DNA of 8,708 bases from contig PAQB01000015.1 in NCBI GenBank assembly GCA_002709185.1, positions 10,254 through 18,961 of the forward strand, written 5' to 3'. The stretch is from Flavobacteriaceae bacterium. Its GTDB lineage: Bacteria > Bacteroidota > Bacteroidia > Flavobacteriales > Flavobacteriaceae. Made by a program: the position numbers and the translations under genes. Below, in pieces: positions 7,536 through 8,708 of the stretch (position 1 is the stretch's first letter; every line of letters begins with the position of its first letter). The notes under the pieces are model-generated. The model saw only the letters and a program-made list of their open reading frames with translations. It was not told the DNA's origin and ran no database searches.

Positions 7536-7557
7536 AACAAAAATTTGCGTTTTTGTT
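7536..7557. other. A/T-rich inverted repeat in the adk leader
   Basis: AACAAAAA (7536-7543) and TTTTTGTT (7550-7557) form a perfect 8-bp stem with a 6-base loop. The element lies in the predicted 5' untranslated leader of adk, about 30 bases before its start. Its low complexity makes chance likely. If real, it would fold in the adk leader RNA and could affect transcript stability or translation. Confidence 0.25.
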
Positions 7558-7558
7558 T

Positions 7559-7575
7559 TGAACTAAATTAGTTCA
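7559..7575. promoter_or_regulatory. Perfect 17-nt palindrome, candidate operator for adk (and possibly purK)
   Basis: TGAACTAA-A-TTAGTTCA has two perfect 8-base arms around a single central base. It abuts the candidate adk -7 element (7576-7583), so the likely adk transcription start falls inside it, an arrangement expected for a repressor operator. The first 12 bases recur at 7421-7432 inside adk in the same orientation, although there they encode the conserved NLVH segment. The AACTAA/TTAGTT half-sites look like those of winged-helix regulators of the MarR/HxlR kind; that resemblance is from memory and no regulator gene is in the window. Confidence 0.5.
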
Positions 7576-7583
7576 CAAATATA
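7576..7583 (-). promoter_or_regulatory. Candidate adk -7 promoter element
   Basis: On the minus strand this reads TATATTTG, an exact match to the Bacteroidota -7 consensus TAnnTTTG. It would put the start of transcription near 7570 and give a leader of about 60-65 bases. A TTTG on the same strand at 7602-7599 is the only nearby -33 candidate, and its spacing of 15 bases is shorter than usual. No other exact TAnnTTTG was found upstream of later genes in the run, which agrees with adk being its head. Confidence 0.5.
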
Positions 7584-7648
7584 ATCAAATGCAGAAGCCA
7601 AATCGTCTTTTCGAATGACATTTTAATGGGGGATTCCATTTTTAAGTG

Positions 7649-7656
7649 TATTTTTG
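7649..7656 (+). promoter_or_regulatory. Candidate purK -7 promoter element
   Basis: TATTTTTG matches the Bacteroidota -7 consensus TAnnTTTG exactly and ends 18 bases before the purK ATG, implying a short leader of about a dozen bases. No convincing TTTG -33 element lies 19-21 bases upstream; the sequence there is only T-rich (7620-7624). The position is right, but the match in T-rich DNA could be chance. Confidence 0.45.
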
Positions 7657-7674
7657 TTTCACAATTCAATTTTT

Positions 7675-8708
7675 ATGGATTTGCAGTATTTTTCTTCCAA
7701 ACATAAACTCGGTATTCTAGGGGGCGGTCAGCTGGGAAAAATGATGCTTTACAACACCCGAAAATTTGATATCAATACTAGCGTTTTGGACCCCAGTAAT
7801 GAGGCCCCAAGTAGATTGGCTTGCAATCACTTTGTGCAGGGAGATTTAATGGATTTTGAAACCGTTTTCAACTTTGGACAAAAAGTAGATACCCTGACTA
7901 TAGAAATTGAAAATGTAAATGTAGAAGCGCTCAAGGCATTGGAAAAAAAAGGGGTCAGAGTTTATCCAGATTCTAACACACTTGCAACCATACAAAACAA
8001 GGCCGAACAAAAAAGGTTCTACACAAAACACCAGTTGCCCACCGCAGCATTTAAGGCCTACAAAAACAAAAGTACATTAGAAAAGGCCGTTTCAGAGAAT
8101 GTTCAATCCCTCCCATTTGTTTGGAAAAGTGCACGCTTTGGCTATGATGGAAATGGGGTGAAAATTATCCGAAAGCACTCCGATTTTGACCAACTCCCCA
8201 ATGGGGAATGTATCGCTGAAGACCTTATTCCTTTTAAAAACGAATTGGCCGTTATTGTCGCAAGAAACCCTAAGGGCGAGGTCAAGTCCTATCCTGTAGT
8301 CGAAATGGAATTTCATCCCGAGGCCAACCAGGTAGAATATGTCCTTTGTCCGGCAAGAATTCCACAATCCGTAGCAAAAAAAGCAACAGAAGTAGCCCTT
8401 CAAACAGCCAAGGCATTTAAACATGTGGGACTGCTTGCTGTGGAGATGTTCTTGACACAAAATGATGACATTCTTATCAATGAAGTGGCGCCACGACCTC
8501 ACAATTCTGGACATCAAACCATTGAAGCCAGCCAGACCTCACAATTTGAACAACATCTGAGAGCTATTCTTAATTTGCCATTGGGTTCCACTAAAAATAA
8601 AACCTGTGGTGTGATGGTCAACTTGGTAGGTGCCGAGGGACATCATGGCGCTGTGGTTTATAAAAATATTGAAGCCATTATGGCGCTTGAAGGGGTTACC
8701 CCTCACAT
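7675..8708 (+). CDS. purK: N5-carboxyaminoimidazole ribonucleotide synthetase (PurK), 3' end cut off by the window
   Basis: The frame is open from ATG at 7675 to the right edge: 344 complete codons and two extra bases, so only the last few dozen residues are missing. PurK is an ATP-grasp enzyme that carboxylates AIR with bicarbonate and ATP to N5-CAIR in de novo purine synthesis. The N-terminal nucleotide-binding loop is KLGILGGGQLGKMM (11-24). TIEIENV (75-81) follows. The ATP-grasp region has KSARFGYDGNGV (151-162) and AEDLIPF (181-187). The signature NEVAPRPHNSGHQT runs from 269 to 282 and continues to TSQFEQHLRA at 288-297. A TAA at 7624-7626 in frame, with no ATG between, fixes the start. 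It is divergent from adk with a 168-bp shared upstream region. purE often follows purK, but that lies outside the window. Confidence 0.96.
   Translation, partial: MDLQYFSSKHKLGILGGGQLGKMMLYNTRKFDINTSVLDPSNEAPSRLACNHFVQGDLMDFETVFNFGQKVDTLTIEIENVNVEALKALEKKGVRVYPDSNTLATIQNKAEQKRFYTKHQLPTAAFKAYKNKSTLEKAVSENVQSLPFVWKSARFGYDGNGVKIIRKHSDFDQLPNGECIAEDLIPFKNELAVIVARNPKGEVKSYPVVEMEFHPEANQVEYVLCPARIPQSVAKKATEVALQTAKAFKHVGLLAVEMFLTQNDDILINEVAPRPHNSGHQTIEASQTSQFEQHLRAILNLPLGSTKNKTCGVMVNLVGAEGHHGAVVYKNIEAIMALEGVTPH

Noticed and set aside
7846..8517. Minus-strand open frames at 7846-8031 and 8092-8517
   Set aside because: Both are antisense to purK, whose plus-strand frame has the full set of ATP-grasp motifs. 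Their translations are Cys/Phe-rich and resemble no protein family.
1..8708. Search for a defence island, toxin-antitoxin pair, prophage, insertion sequence or CRISPR array
   Set aside because: Every substantial frame is accounted for by housekeeping or exported-protein genes, and no terminal inverted repeats, transposase motifs or regular spaced repeats were seen.

Overview
The window looks like ordinary core chromosome from a member of the Bacteroidota, most likely the Flavobacteriia. The DNA is AT-rich and the starts lack clear Shine-Dalgarno sequences, having A/T-rich leaders instead. The divergent intergenic region carries exact matches to the Bacteroidota -7 promoter element TAnnTTTG. 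Several proteins are of types I associate with this group: an Mpl-type muropeptide ligase, a DUF7033-type polysaccharide-deacetylase relative, an Obg without the C-terminal OCT domain, and a short-LID adenylate kinase. No mobile element, CRISPR array, tRNA or rRNA was seen.

Layout. At the left edge (about 3-68, + strand) is the last 21 codons of an unidentified gene. It converges, with a 2-bp gap, on a run of eight minus-strand genes filling 71-7506. In transcription order these are adk (adenylate kinase), obgE (ribosome-assembly GTPase), a secreted TPR protein, mpl (UDP-MurNAc tripeptide ligase), radC (JAMM/MPN protein), a DUF7033/NodB-like protein, a YjjG-type HAD nucleotidase, and a secreted protein of unknown function. 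Gaps are -14 to +48 bp, so co-transcription is plausible. The radC/DUF7033 junction is a TAATG overlap and the DUF7033/yjjG junction overlaps by 14 bp, which points to translational coupling of those three.

The 168-bp region 7507-7674 separates adk from the divergent gene purK (7675 to the right edge, truncated), the ATP-grasp enzyme of de novo purine synthesis. It holds a candidate promoter for each direction and a perfect 17-nt palindrome next to the adk -7 element, the best candidate regulatory site in the window.

How the genes fit together. PurK makes an intermediate on the way to IMP, Adk balances AMP/ADP/ATP, Obg responds to GTP/GDP, and YjjG-type enzymes remove unwanted nucleoside monophosphates, giving a loose purine/nucleotide theme. 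Mpl recycles peptidoglycan peptides, and the DUF7033, TPR and first secreted protein may belong to the envelope. I see no dedicated new system. The points worth a second look are the palindrome, the loss of canonical metal-ligand residues in the deacetylase-like protein, and the two uncharacterised exported proteins.
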